64,000 nt of DNA from Spiroplasma endosymbiont of Asaphidion curtum (GCF_964031085.1 NZ_OZ035001.1:248001-312000), one strand, 5' to 3'. Positions 53,508 through 64,000 are shown, numbered from the stretch's first letter. A program made the numbers and translations. Notes: generated by a model from the letters alone, not told the origin.

Positions 53508-54248
53508 ATGAAATTTTGCAAATGAATAATAGAAAAAAATAACCATTTTATTGAATTGAATCGCACCTCATTTTTAATTTTGTGACATTGGGGAGCAATT
53601 TGATACATTTACAACGGTTATTTTAAAAACATTGTAAGCTATTTATTTTTAGCGGGTTGTATTTTAATTTTCCTTTTTAAAATCGGTAATTTAACACAAA
53701 TTAACAAAGTTATTAATTTCTTAAAAAACTCACCATTAAATATTGTGATTGGTTCATTAGGAACTGGAAAAACCGCTTTTCTAGTATACGCATCAAAATT
53801 ATTAAAAAAGAAGAAATATCACATCGCATCAACCTTTCCATTACTAGAAACCCAAAAATTAAGCTTAGGGCATATGGGATTGTTAGACTTTGATTATCCG
53901 GTATTGCCAGACAAAACCTTACTTTTATGAGATGAAACCAACTTATTTTTAGAAGGAACTGATTGAGAAAAAAATAATATCAAAAACGAAGAAACCGGTA
54001 TTCAAGAATATTTCGCTCTGGCACGGCATTTTGGTCATATTATTCTCGCTAGCGGTCAAAGAGATAAACATATTTGAGTTAAAGTTCGTGATATTGCCAA
54101 TAATGTGATTGTGGGCATTCGTAAAAAACCAGTTAATATTTTTCGTCCCTACTTAAAAGTTATCTATGGGACCTTTACTAGCATTGAAGAATATGAACGC
54201 TGACGAAACACCTTAATTGATGCTAAAAATGCTGAATTATACTTGTAA
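53508..54248 (+). pseudogene. Plectrovirus Zot-like assembly ATPase, 3' end cut by IS30
   Basis: A membrane-anchored P-loop protein. Residues 22-70 hold hydrophobic segments (L-F-L-A-G-C-I-L-I-F-L-F-K-I). Walker A is G-S-L-G-T-G-K-T (about residue 81) and a Walker B-like L-L-L-W(UGA)-D-E-T-N lies about residue 142. H-F-G-H-I-I-L-A-S-G-Q-R fits the Zot/p1 family sensor region. These ATPases drive filamentous phage assembly. At 54231 IS30 begins and the frame ends A-E-L-Y-L-stop inside it, so the C-terminus is lost. Confidence 0.75.
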
Positions 54249-54337
54249 GTGCAAGTAAATAAAATTGCAAAAAATCTCATATAAAAATTTCATGATGCTA
54301 AGTTTATTTTAGAAAAAACAAAGCAAGGAGTTTTTAT

Positions 54338-54720
54338 ATGGGTTACAAACATCTTGGCATATATGAAAGAATTTATATTGAGAATCAATTGAAGTTTAAA
54401 GTAAAAATTAGTGAAATAGCTAAAAATCTTAATCGAAGTATTAGTACTATTATTCGAGAAGTCAATAGAAATAAAGATAGTAATCATTATTTTTCATTAA
54501 TTGCACAAAATAAAGCAGAAAACAGAAAACAATCACATGTTTATTTTCATAAGTTTAAAAATAGAGAATTAGTAAAATATGTACAACAAAAATTACTATT
54601 AGGTTGATCGCCTGAACAAATTTATGGCAGAATTAAAAATTTTCATAAAGAATGAATTATTAGTTTTAAAACAATTTACAATTGAATTTATTCTGGATTA
54701 CTTGAAAAAGTTACTAATAA
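54338..54720 (+). pseudogene. IS30 transposase, N-terminal fragment
   Basis: The first 127 codons or so of the transposase up to L-E-K-V-T-N-K-N; it then runs into the leader of the next piece. Confidence 0.85.
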
Positions 54721-54773
54721 AAATTTCATGATGCTAAGTTTATTTTAGAAAAAACAAAGCAAGGAGTTTTTAT

Positions 54774-55724
54774 ATGGGTTACAAACATCTTGGCATATAT
54801 GAAAGAATTTATATTGAGAATCAATTGAAGTTTAAAGTAAAAATTAGTGAAATAGCTAAAAATCTTAATCGAAGTATTAGTACTATTATTCGAGAAGTCA
54901 ATAGAAATAAAGATAGTAATCATTATTTTTCATTAATTGCACAAAATAAAGCAGAAAACAGAAAACAATCACATGTTTATTTTCATAAGTTTAAAAATAG
55001 AGAATTAGTAAAATATGTACAACAAAAATTACTATTAGGTTGATCGCCTGAACAAATTTATGGCAGAATTAAAAATTTTCATAAAGAATGAATTATTAGT
55101 TTTAAAACAATTTACAATTGAATTTATTCTGGATTACTTGAAAAAGTTACTAATAAAAATTTAAGAAGAAAAGGTAAGAAACGAAAATCTCAAGAAAATC
55201 GCGGTAAATTTAATGGTAAATCAATTAAAGAACGAAATATTAATGTTAATAATCGTATAACTGTTGGTCATTGAGAAGGTGATACTGTAGTATCATCACG
55301 AGGTAAAAGTAAATCATGTTTAATAACTTTAGTTGAAAGAACATCAAGATTTACTTTAGCAATGTTAGTTGAAAATAGAACTACTAAAGTTGTTAACAAA
55401 AACATTAGCCATTATTTATCAATTCTTCCAAATAATCTTGTTAAGACTATAACATTTGATAGGGGTAAAGAATTTTCTAATTGACAACAATTTGAAAAAA
55501 ATTTAAATGTGAAAATTTATTTTGCTAATGCGTATTCGCCTTGACAAAGAGGTACTAATGAAAATACTAATGGTTTAATTAGAGAAAAATTTCCTAAAAA
55601 ATTTAATTTTTCAAATACTACTAAAAATGCAGTTCATAAATTTATATTGTCTTTAAACCAAAGACCAAGAAAAATACTAAATTATCTTTCACCAATCGAA
55701 TATTTGGTTAGAAAAATAATTTAG
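54774..55724 (+). CDS. IS30 transposase, variant with two substitutions
   Basis: A full-length frame of 316 residues, with V-V-N-K-N-I (Glu to Lys) and Q-Q-F-E-K-N (Leu to Phe) compared with other copies. DDE motifs kept. The leader is that of the joined first fragment, so expression from its own upstream DNA is uncertain. Confidence 0.88.
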
Positions 55725-55751
55725 TTGCACTTAACTTTACAATTTGGCAAA

Positions 55752-55966
55752 TTATGAAAATAAACATGTGATTGTTTTCTGTTTTCTGCTTTATTTTGTG
55801 CAATTAATGAAAAATAATGATTACTATCTTTATTTCTATTGACTTCTCGAATAATAGTACTAATACTTCGATTAAGATTTTTAGCTATTTCACTAATTTT
55901 TACTTTAAACTTCAATTGATTCTCAATATAAATTCTTTCATATATGCCAAGATGTTTGTAACCCAT
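55752..55966 (-). pseudogene. IS30 transposase, inverted N-terminal fragment
   Basis: The first 73 residues or so of the transposase up to V-Y-F-H, then out into the right end of the neighbouring copy. Confidence 0.85.
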
Positions 55967-56157
55967 ATAAAAACTCCTTGCTTTGTTTTTTCTAAAATAA
56001 ACTTAGCATCATGAAATTTTTATATGAGATTTTTTGCAATTTTATTTACTTGCACTTACAAGTATAATTCAGCATTTTAATAATACAAAATATGGTATGA
56101 TGAAATCAATTAAGAGAAGCATAGTCTAATAACTGTGTGTGATTTACATTTTTAAAT

Positions 56158-56319
56158 AAAGTTAGAATTGCCATTGAACATGTTTTTGCTAGATTAAAAA
56201 GATTTAAAATACTAGTTTATCGTTATGGCAATAAGATTAGAAGATTTGGATTACGATTTAACTTAATTTCAGGAATATATAATTTTGAATTAAGCTAGTT
56301 ATAGTTATGTACCAAGTCT
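56158..56319 (+). mobile_element. IS-A terminal fragment
   Basis: The last 160 bp or so of IS-A (from K-V-R-I-A-I-E-H-V-F-A to the terminal repeat ending CAAGTCT). One base differs in Y-R-Y-R (GGC for CGC). The rest is missing. Confidence 0.85.
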
Positions 56320-56387
56320 AATGTTTAAAATTAGTGAATTTGTGTAATATGTGTGTATGAACCACACAAACACACCCTTATAATAGG

Positions 56388-56416
56388 TTGACAAAATATA
56401 CGGTATATTCTATACT
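56388..56416 (+). promoter_or_regulatory. glyS operon promoter
   Basis: TTGACA, a 17-bp spacer, TATACT at 56411-56416. The leader to glyS is about 140 bases; no T-box sequence was found in it. Confidence 0.8.
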
Positions 56417-56560
56417 TGCTTGGTGCATGTAGATATTGCTATTGCATATATAAAAATAAATAAAAATTTAATACAATTATTGTGAAGAACTCGGGTTTTA
56501 TTTAAGTAGTATTTGAATGAATAATGTCTTGGGTCTTTGTTTTTTTAGAGCGGGGTTACT

Positions 56561-57943
56561 ATGGCGGATATTAATAAGAGAATGGAATTGTTAGTTAATC
56601 ATTTGAAGGAGTATGGCTTTGTTTTTCAGGGTTCGCAAATTTATGGTGGGTTAAGTAATAGTTGGGATTATGGTCCGTTGGGAGCACAGTTGAAAAATCG
56701 TTTGCAACATTTGTGATGGGAACGGTTTGTGACGAAGCATCCTTTGAATGTTGGACTGGATAGTGTCATTATTATGAACAGTAGTGTTTGGAAGGCTTCG
56801 GGGCATCTTGATAATTTTTACGATTTATTTGTGGATTGTAAAAGTTGTATTAAGCGGTTTCGAGTGGATCATTTGTTAAACAATGTGACTGTTGATTTTC
56901 AAAAATTGCGTGCTGATGAATTGCAAGTCTTATTAAAAGAACATCAAGTTGTGTGCTCTAATTGTAAGAATAATAATTTTACAGCGGTTCGTTCATTTGA
57001 TTTGATGTTCAAAACTCAACAAGGGGTTTTAGCAAATGAACAAGGTGTTGTTTATTTACGGCCAGAAACAGCGCAAGGAATTTTTGTAAATTTCAAAAAT
57101 ATTCAACGAAGTTTAAGAAAGAAATTGCCCTTTGGGGTTGGCCAAATTGGAAAAGTTTTTCGTAATGAAATTACTCCGGGACACTTTATTTTTCGGACAA
57201 GAGAATTTGAGCAAATGGAATTGGAATTTTTTTTTAATCCTAATGATCAAACTGAGTGATTTGATTATTGATTAAGTTATTGTCAACAATTTTTACTAGA
57301 TATTGGTATTAAACAGGATAATTTTAGTTTAAATGAACACGAAGATAGTGTTTTAGCTCATTATGCGAAGCGAACTGTGGATATTGAATATAATTTTCCT
57401 TTTGGTAAGCAAGAGTTATGGGGTATTAGTAATCGTTCTTCTTTTGATTTAAAAACGCATAGTGAACATAGTGGTGAAGATTTAAGTTATTTAGATTCAG
57501 AATTAAATGCGAAGATATTCGCGAATGTTATTGAACCGTCAGTCGGTGTTGGCAGATTAATGTTGGCCATTTTAAATGATGCTTATGATGTTGAGATTTT
57601 GCCAGATAATAGTAAACGCACGATATTGCGATTAAATCACAATTTGGCTCCTTATTATATTGCTATTTTACCTTTAAGTAAGCAATTAAATGAAGAAGCG
57701 TATAAATTATATGAAGAGTTAGCTAATGATTTTTTAGCAACTTACGATGAGACGCAAAATATTGGGAAAAGATATCGTCGTCAAGATGCTATTGGAACGC
57801 CTTATTGTATTACAATTGATTTTAAAAGCTTAAAACGGTGAAGAAGAAGTGTAACGGTTCGTTTTCGTGACACGATGGTGCAAAAACGAGTAAAAGTTAG
57901 AAAATTAAGAAAATACCTTAAACACTTGCAAGAACAAAATTAA
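56561..57943 (+). CDS. glyS: Glycyl-tRNA synthetase (alpha2 class II)
   Basis: 460 residues, the homodimeric form. Motif 1 region [12 protein letters not shown]; motif 2 [21 protein letters not shown]; motif 3 [13 protein letters not shown] zinc-type C-x-x-C pair occurs twice (C-K-S-C and C-S-N-C). The anticodon-binding C-terminus ends [14 protein letters not shown] is Trp at 56714, 57257, 57269 and 57839. The start is the first ATG after CGGGGTT, a weak ribosome site. The 5' quarter is richer in G than neighbours. Confidence 0.95.
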
Positions 57944-57967
57944 AGTGTAAGGAGAAATAAAGCTAGT

Positions 57968-59779
57968 ATGGTTAATCCTAAAAAAATTTCTCTCATTAGA
58001 ACGAGAACTAATATTACTGAAATTATTGGTCAATATTTAAAATTGCAAAAAAAAGGTCGTAACTATTGAACAGTTTGTCCTTTTCACGAAGACAATGCGC
58101 CTTCAATGAGTGTTTCTCCTGAAAAACAAATTTATCGGTGTTTTTCTTGTCAAACTTCTGGGAATGTCTTTACCTTTTTGCAAAAATATAAAAAAATTTC
58201 GTTTTTAGAAGCTTTAAAAGAAGTAGCAGCACTTGTAAATATTGATTTACAAGAATTAGAGCAATGAACAAAAAATAAATATGATAATGAAACTTTGAAA
58301 ATATTTGCGATTAATGCTTTAGCTTGTGAATACTTTATGTATCATTTAGATGGAAAAATTGGTATTCAAGCAAAAAAATATTTAGAACAGCGAAATATTG
58401 ATAATAAATTAAGAGAACAATTTAGTATTGGATTAGCACCTAGCGAAGATGGACTAGTAGCATATTTACAACAAAAAGGTTATAAACCTAGTGAATTAGT
58501 TATTTCTGGTTTAGTTGTTTATCAAAATAATCATTTTAATGATTATTTTAGAAATAGGATTATGTTTCCGATTCGTGATATAGAACATAATATCATTGGT
58601 TTTTCGAGCCGTTCATATTTGGAAAATCAACAACCAAAATATATGAATACCTTAGAAACTAATATTTTTAAAAAAAATCAATTATTGTATAACTTAAGTT
58701 TTGCAAAAAATCATTTGCATCAAGATAAGTATTTATTAATTTGTGAAGGATTTATGGATATTATTTCTTTAAGCAAAATTGGTATTAACAATGCCATTGC
58801 TATTATGGGAACAAGTTTAAGTGCACAACATTGTTCAATATTAAAAAAGGTTACTAATGAAATTATTTTATTTTTGGATGGTGATGATGCTGGAATTATA
58901 GCTGCGTTTAAAATGATTAGTGAATTATGGTATCACAAATTTAATGTTAAAGTAGTAAACAATCCAACAACATTGGATCCTGATGATTTAATTAAAAAAG
59001 AAGGTGCAGTAGCAGTTCGTGCTTTAATTAAAAATAGTATTCATCCTTTAGACTTTGTTTTAAATTATTTTGAAAATAATTTAGATTTAAAAAAAATTGA
59101 TAATGTGACTGAACTTTTAAAAAAAGTTACTCCATTTTTTCAGTTATTACATAGTGCTGTTGAAGTAAACTTTTATTTAAATAAATTGGAAACATTAACT
59201 AATTTGAATAAAAAAATCCTTGAACAAACATTGTTTGCTGAGCAAACAATAGTAACTACTGATAAAATAAATCCTAAAAATGCTGGGGCTAATAAGAATT
59301 TATATTTAAATCCGATTGAAAAATCGGAAAATATTATTATATTTTCGTTACTTTATACAAAAGAAACATTAACTAATAGCGAATTAAATAATTTTTCCTT
59401 AATTGATCCCATTAAAAAAGTTTTATTATCAGAAATTATTAGTTGATATGATAAAAATCCGCAAGCAGTAAAAGTAAATTATGAAGATTTTCTAAAATCA
59501 TTTCAGCAAGAAGAAGTAAAAAAGTCGTTAGAAATGATTTATAACCTTTATAGTAAACAAGAATTTATTTATCGCCCTAGGTTAATTAATGATTGTCAAG
59601 AAACTATTTATAATTACTTAATTAAATTAGAAAAAGATAAATGAGCAAAAAAATGATTAGCAACTAATAATGTTAATGAAAAAATAGCAATTGGACAAAA
59701 AATTATTAGTTTGTCAAAAAAAATATTAAAACAGAAAAGAGTGGTCAATAGATGCAAAAAAGAATATTTAAAAAATTAA
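57968..59779 (+). CDS. dnaG: DNA primase
   Basis: 603 residues. The N-terminal zinc domain is C-P-F-H-E-D-N-A-P-S...C-F-S-C. The Toprim core has I-C-E-G-F-M-D-I-I (Glu) and F-L-D-G-D-D-A-G (Asp pair), with Y-M-N-T and G-F-S-S-R upstream. The C-terminal helicase-interacting part is present. UGA is Trp at 58067, 58265 and others. AAGGAGA precedes ATG by 12 bases. rpoD starts 28 bases before its end in another frame, the classic dnaG-rpoD macromolecular-synthesis overlap. Confidence 0.95.
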
Positions 59780-61110
59780 AAACTTTTGATGAGATTAAGT
59801 ATGAGTTATTAAAAAAGATTAAAAAGAATGATAATCATATTAGTCAAGAAGAGGTTTTAAAAGCATTTGAAATGTTAGATATTGAAGATGGACTCTTAGA
59901 ATCTTTTATTAATGAATTACAAAGTGATGGTATTATTTGAACCGATTTAGTTGATGAAATTGAAGATGAAGTTGATATTGATTTAGAACATTCTGATTTT
60001 GATGAATATGATGATGTTGTTAAAGAAAGCGCTATTTTTGATGAAGATAATGATATTGTTATTAACTTTAAAAATAATGGTCCAAGTATTTCTAATGAAA
60101 CTAAAATTCATGACATTATTAAAGCCTACTTTAATCGTTTAGGTTCAAGTAAAATTTTAACTAAAGAAGAAGAAGTAAAATATGCAAGAATGTTAGATTC
60201 ACCTGATCTTGAAATTAAACAATATGGACGAAATAAGTTAATTATTTCTAACTTAAAGTTAGTTGTTTCAGTAGCTAGAAGGCATACTAATCGTGGTTTA
60301 GATTTTTCAGATTTAATTGAAGAAGGAAATATTGGTTTAATGAAAGCAGTTGATCGTTTTGATTATCGTCGGGGATTTAAATTTTCTACTTATGCAACTT
60401 GATGAATTCGTCAAGCAATTACAAGAGCAATTGCTGATCAAGCAAGAACGATTAGAATACCGGTTCATATGGTGGAAACTATTAATAAATTAACAAGAAT
60501 TGAACGCCAATTAACTCAAGAATTAGGTCGTGAACCAACCCACAGTGAAGTTGCAGAAAAAATTGGTTTGGGAATGAGTCCTGAAAAAGTTCGTGAAATT
60601 AAACGATTATCAATGGAACCAGTTTCTTTAGAAAAACCAATTGGTGAAGAAGATGATACGCACTTTGCTGATTTTGTTGAAGATAAAGATATTTTTTCAC
60701 CAGATGATTATGCCGAACGAGAATCATTACGAGAACAATTAGATAAGGATTTTGAAGAAATCTTAAATAAACGCGAAGAAAAGGTTATTCGGATGCGTTT
60801 TGGATTATTACCAACTAAAGTTAGACCGCTAGTTGATTTAGCAGAAGAGGGAAGCGAAAAAGATGAATTAATTAGTGAAATAATGAATTTAGATTTTAAG
60901 TTTGATACTCCAATTGAAAAAGTAATTAATTTAAATGATTATGTTATTGATAAACATTTAATTAAGTATGATTCACCAAAAACATTAGAAGAAGTTGGTA
61001 GTGAATTTGGTGTTACCAGAGAAAGAATTCGGCAAATTGAAGCTAAAGCTTGTCGCAAACTAAGAAGTCCTTCAAAATCAAGAGTTTTGAAAGATTTTTA
61101 TAAAGGTTAA
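59752..61110 (+). CDS. rpoD: RNA polymerase primary sigma factor with insertion in region 4
   Basis: 452 residues. Region 2 has [22 protein letters not shown](UGA)-W(UGA)[12 protein letters not shown]; region 3 V-E-T-I-N-K-L; region 4.1 [12 protein letters not shown]; region 4.2 [21 protein letters not shown]. Between 4.1 and 4.2 about 57 extra residues ([10 protein letters not shown]...Y-D-S-P-K) replace the usual short linker (such as D-G-R-x-R). N-terminus is shorter and acidic. It recognises -35/-10 promoters such as those at 5810 and 47513. Confidence 0.95.
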
Positions 61111-61112
61111 TA

Positions 61113-61790
61113 ATGAAACTATCGCATCGTTTAACAACAATTGCTAATTTAGTTAAGCCGAATGATATTGTTGCTGATATTGCTTGTGACCACGGTTTAG
61201 TTGCTATTTATTTAGTAAAGAAAAAAGGAATGAATAATATTTTTGTTAGTGATATTAATCCTAAAGCGTTAGCTCAAGCTCAGAAAAATATTATTCAAAA
61301 TCAATTACAAAATAATATTTTTCCAATTTTAGGAGATGGCATTAAATGAATTAGTGCTAGTAATAACATTAATTGTGTTATTATTGTTGGATTAGGTGCC
61401 AAGACAATTGTTAATATTTTAACTAATGATTATAAATCAATTAATCGTTATATAATTCAAACAAATAATGAAATGTCTAAAATTCGTAAGTGAGTGCAAG
61501 ACCACAATTATTTTATTGAAGACGAATTATTAATTAAAGATAATAATTTTATTTATGAGATTATTGTTATTAATAAAACGCACGGTTGTTTAATTGTTAG
61601 TGATGAACAAATTATGTTTGGACTAAATTTAGAAAATAAATATGAGTTATTATTTAAGAAAATGTGAACCGATAAACTTTTTCATTATGAAAATATTATC
61701 AATAAATTAACCCTGAATCAAATTAATGCCACAATAAATTTACAAGTTTTGTTAATTAGAAATAAATTGCAAAAGCAAAAGGAGAAATAA
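61113..61790 (+). CDS. trmK: tRNA (adenine-N1)-methyltransferase TrmK
   Basis: 225 residues. TrmK methylates A22 of tRNAs. The SAM motif is V-A-D-I-A-C-D-H-G-L-V-A-I (residues 20-32), followed by F-V-S-D-I-N-P-K-A-L-A-Q-A; V-G-L-G-A-K-T-I is a later family motif (G-M-G-G in most, here G-L-G-A). UGA is Trp at 61347, 61491 and 61665. It follows rpoD by 2 bases, as in Firmicutes, and efp starts 2 bases after it. Confidence 0.9.
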
Positions 61791-61792
61791 AA

Positions 61793-62350
61793 ATGATTAA
61801 TGTTAATGATTTACGCAATGGCATGACTTTTAAACATAGTGGTAACTTATTTTTAGTTTTAGATACTGGTCGTGCTCAAGCTGGAAGAGGTCAAGCAAAT
61901 GTTAAAGCTAAAGTTAAAAATTTGCGAAGCAATGCAATTATTAATTTAACTTTTACTAGTGGGGATAAAGTTGAACGGGCGCATCTTGATAAACGCGTGA
62001 TGCAATATTTATATAGTGATGGCAATAACTTAATTTTTATGGATGATGAAAGTTATGAACAAGTTGAAATTAATAAAATAAAAATGGAATGAGAATTAAA
62101 GTTTTTAACTTCTAGTTTACCAGTTCAAGTATTACAATATGATAATGAAATTTTAACCATTTCGTTACCAGATAAAATAACTTTAAAAATTATTGAAGCT
62201 GAACAAGCAGTTAAAGGTGATAGTAGTTCTTCGCCAAGCAAAAGAGCAGTTGCTGAAACTGGATTAGCATTACAAGTACCATTATTTATTAATACTGATG
62301 ATTATATTGTTGTTTCCACAGTTGATGGTAAATATCAACAACGAGCCTAA
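61793..62350 (+). CDS. efp: Translation elongation factor P
   Basis: 185 residues, three beta-barrel domains. N-terminal M-I-N-V-N-D-L-R-N-G-M-T-F-K, the tip loop Q-A-G-R-G-Q-A-N-V-K-A-K, and C-terminal signatures G-D-S-S-S-S-P-S-K-R-A-V-A-E-T-G and Y-I-V-V-S-T-V-D-G-K-Y. EF-P relieves ribosome stalling at proline runs. UGA is Trp at 62090. The tip residue is Arg, not Lys, so the lysine modifications known from other bacteria are not expected here. AAAGGAGAA precedes ATG. Confidence 0.94.
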
Positions 62351-62375
62351 AATAACCTAAAAGGTTATTTTTTTT
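62351..62375 (+). terminator. Terminator of the glyS-efp cluster
   Basis: AATAACCT pairs with AGGTTATT, then eight T. Confidence 0.85.
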
Positions 62376-62414
62376 ATGTCATAATTATTACAAACATTAA
62401 AGGAGTTAATTAAA

Positions 62415-62513
62415 ATGAAAGTTGGATTTTTAGGTGCTGGTAATATGGGAAAAGCAATTATTGATGGGTTATTAAATACTAATGCTTTTATTAATGCTGA
62501 ATTATACTTGTAA
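62415..62513 (+). pseudogene. proC: Pyrroline-5-carboxylate reductase, truncated by IS30
   Basis: M-K-V-G-F-L-G-A-G-N-M-G-K-A-I-I-D-G-L is the NADP-binding start of ProC (G-x-G-N-M). After residue 27 IS30 (62496) begins, and the frame ends A-E-L-Y-L-stop inside it. AAAGGAG precedes ATG. The rest of the gene would have to lie beyond the window end. Confidence 0.8.
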
Positions 62514-62940
62514 GTGCAAGTAAATAAAATTGCAAAAAATCTCATATAAAAATTTCATGATGCTAAGTTTATTTTAGAAAAAACAAAGCAAGGAGTTTTT
62601 ATATGGGTTACAAACATCTTGGCATATATGAAAGAATTTATATTGAGAATCAATTGAAGTTTAAAGTAAAAATTAGTGAAATAGCTAAAAATCTTAATCG
62701 AAGTATTAGTACTATTATTCGAGAAGTCAATAGAAATAAAGATAGTAATCATTATTTTTCATTAATTGCACAAAATAAAGCAGAAAACAGAAAACAATCA
62801 CATGTTTATTTTCATAAGTTTAAAAATAGAGAATTAGTAAAATATGTACAACAAAAATTACTATTAGGTTGATCGCCTGAACAAATTTATGGCAGAATTA
62901 AAAATTTTCATAAAGAATGAATTATTAGTTTTAAAACAAT
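62496..62940 (+). mobile_element. IS30-family element, copy 9, left part
   Basis: The left end and first 445 bp or so, then IS-B begins at 62941. The right part, if present, lies beyond 64000. Confidence 0.9.
62603..62940 (+). pseudogene. IS30 transposase, interrupted by IS-B
   Basis: N-terminal part to K-E-W-I-I-S-F-K-T, where IS-B enters after AAAACAAT. Confidence 0.88.
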
Positions 62941-64000
62941 AGACTTCTTGCATTACTTATTTATTAAACAAAATTCCTATAAAATATATTTAAAATAGAA
63001 ATTATAAGGAATTTAAGATTATGAAATTTGATAAATTTAATTTTATTAATGATAAAGAATTATTACGATTAACTGGAATAAAGCAAAGTACTTTTAATAA
63101 AATGTTAAATATTTTAAAAGAAGCTGAGTTAAAAAAGTTTAAAAGAGGTGGTAAAAATAATAAATTATCATTAGAAAATAGATTATTGATGACTTTATCA
63201 TATTGACGAGAATATCGTACTTATTTTCATCTTGGTAAAAGTTTTGATATTAGTGAAGCTAGTTGTTATCGAAATATCAAGTGAATTGAAGATATTTTAA
63301 TCAAACATCCTGATTTTCAACAACTTGCTGGTAAAAAAGCATTAATAAATGATTATTTTAATGATAAAACAATTATTATTGATGCTACAGAAACACCCAT
63401 TCAACGCCCAAAAAAAGACAAAAACAATCTTATTCAGGAAAAAAGAAAAAACACACTATTAAAACACAAGTAATTATTGAAAAAGAAAGCAAAATAATTA
63501 TTGCAACAAATTTTTCTCTCGGTAAAAAGCATGATTTTTGTTTATTTAAAGAATCAAAAATCCCAATTTTAAAAAATACTAAATTAATAGTTGATAATGG
63601 TTATCAAGGAATACAAAAAATTCATAGTAATGTTCTAATACCTAAGAAAAAAACAAAGAAAAACCCTTTAAATAAAGAACAAAAACATAATAATAAATTA
63701 ATTTCAAAAATGAGAATTATTATTGAAAATATTTTTGCTATTCTTAAAAAATTTAAAATTATTACTGAAAAATATCGTAATCGTAGAAAACGATTTAGTT
63801 TAAGATTTAATTTAATTGCTTCAATTTATAATTTGCAATTATAGATAACATAAAATATTTATTTAAAATTAAATTTAAATAATAAAATAATTTTTTGTTG
63901 TGTCAAAATTTACACATTTAATAAAATCCATAAGTATTAACCTAATAAAAGTTAGAAATTACTATATAGTATTTTTTATTTACAAATAATTTGTAATTAT
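62941..64000 (+). mobile_element. IS-B, runs off the window
   Basis: The left end is intact; the right terminal repeat lies about 24 bases beyond the window. Confidence 0.93.
63021..63844 (+). CDS. IS-B transposase (-1 frameshift product)
   Basis: Complete two-frame transposase with the seven-A run (near 63411), as at 4818-5641. Confidence 0.85.

Larger units (their letters stand above)
54231..56073. mobile_element. Composite of three IS30 pieces (copy 8)
   Basis: First, the left 495 bp or so of IS30 (+), cut at AAAAATTT. Second, IS30 from the leader AAAAATTTCATGATGC (about 54721) to its right end at 55748, lacking only the first 60 bases or so. Third, an inverted terminal piece from 55752 to 56073. 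Both outer ends are thus the same left terminus, in inverted orientation. It interrupts the Zot-like gene on the left. Confidence 0.85.

Noticed and set aside
56417-56560. T-box riboswitch upstream of glyS
   Set aside because: No T-box core or specifier/antiterminator arrangement can be seen in the roughly 140-base leader.

Overview
The window is Spiroplasma chromosome (class Mollicutes, genetic code 4). It is very AT-rich. UGA is read as tryptophan in essentially every real gene: rbgA begins M-E-K-L-N-I-N-W(UGA)-F-P-G-H, and topA, trmD, rpoD and efp all run through UGA at conserved Trp positions. Plectrovirus (SpV1-like) gene blocks and short promoters and terminators fit the same genus. Dense IS30, IS5 and ISLre2-type elements suggest an insect- or plant-associated, phage-laden species of the citri/poulsonii or a similar group; the sequence alone does not fix the species. 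All coordinates here use UGA=Trp.

Layout. (1) 1-3972: a decayed plectrovirus structural gene split by an IS5-type element (called IS-B here) that itself carries an IS30. (2) 3974-5793: a 144-bp MITE, lipoprotein gene scraps, a phage fragment and another IS-B. (3) 5810-9171: the ribosome and translation operon rpsP-khpA-rimM-trmD-rplS-rbgA, followed by an rnhB remnant holding a 245-bp MITE. (4) 9580-11718: a second IS5-type element (IS-A) carrying an IS30 and a MITE. (5) 11888-15377: a two-gene surface operon of repeat-propeller proteins, one with a long coiled coil. (6) 15562-20942: IS30, then dprA (5' end disrupted), topA and gapN. (7) 21086-26126: nested IS, a truncated lipoprotein-like gene and a truncated third propeller gene. 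(8) 26175-29188: a membrane protein, two tandem alkaline-phosphatase-superfamily proteins and a small protein. (9) 29343-37952: IS30, IS-A, phosphoglucomutase, yhaM, hinT and two lipoprotein genes, one frameshifted in its signal peptide. (10) 38058-42833: phage scrap, IS-B copies, an ISLre2-type transposase relic and IS30. (11) 43402-48072: sufS-sufU-fthC, an S1 protein, pgi (frameshifted) and six tRNA genes. (12) 48114-56319: a plectrovirus block (candidate origin region, small membrane, coat and basic proteins, Zot-like ATPase) shredded by IS. (13) 56388-62350: glyS-dnaG-rpoD-trmK-efp. (14) 62415-64000: proC cut by an IS30 that is itself cut by IS-B.

How it works together. The housekeeping genes make coherent sets: ribosome maturation and tRNA/rRNA processing (5.9-9.2 kb), DNA uptake and topology (dprA, topA), glycolysis (gapN, pgi, phosphoglucomutase), Fe-S cluster assembly with folate metabolism (sufS, sufU, fthC), and the macromolecular synthesis cluster (dnaG, rpoD). 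Between them lie fast-changing surface genes (propellers, lipoproteins) and mobile DNA. Transposons have repeatedly inserted into each other, and many target duplications can still be read. The features least explained by known families are the propeller/coiled-coil surface operon, the insertion in sigma region 4, two MITE families, and a shared motif at four phage-chromosome boundaries.
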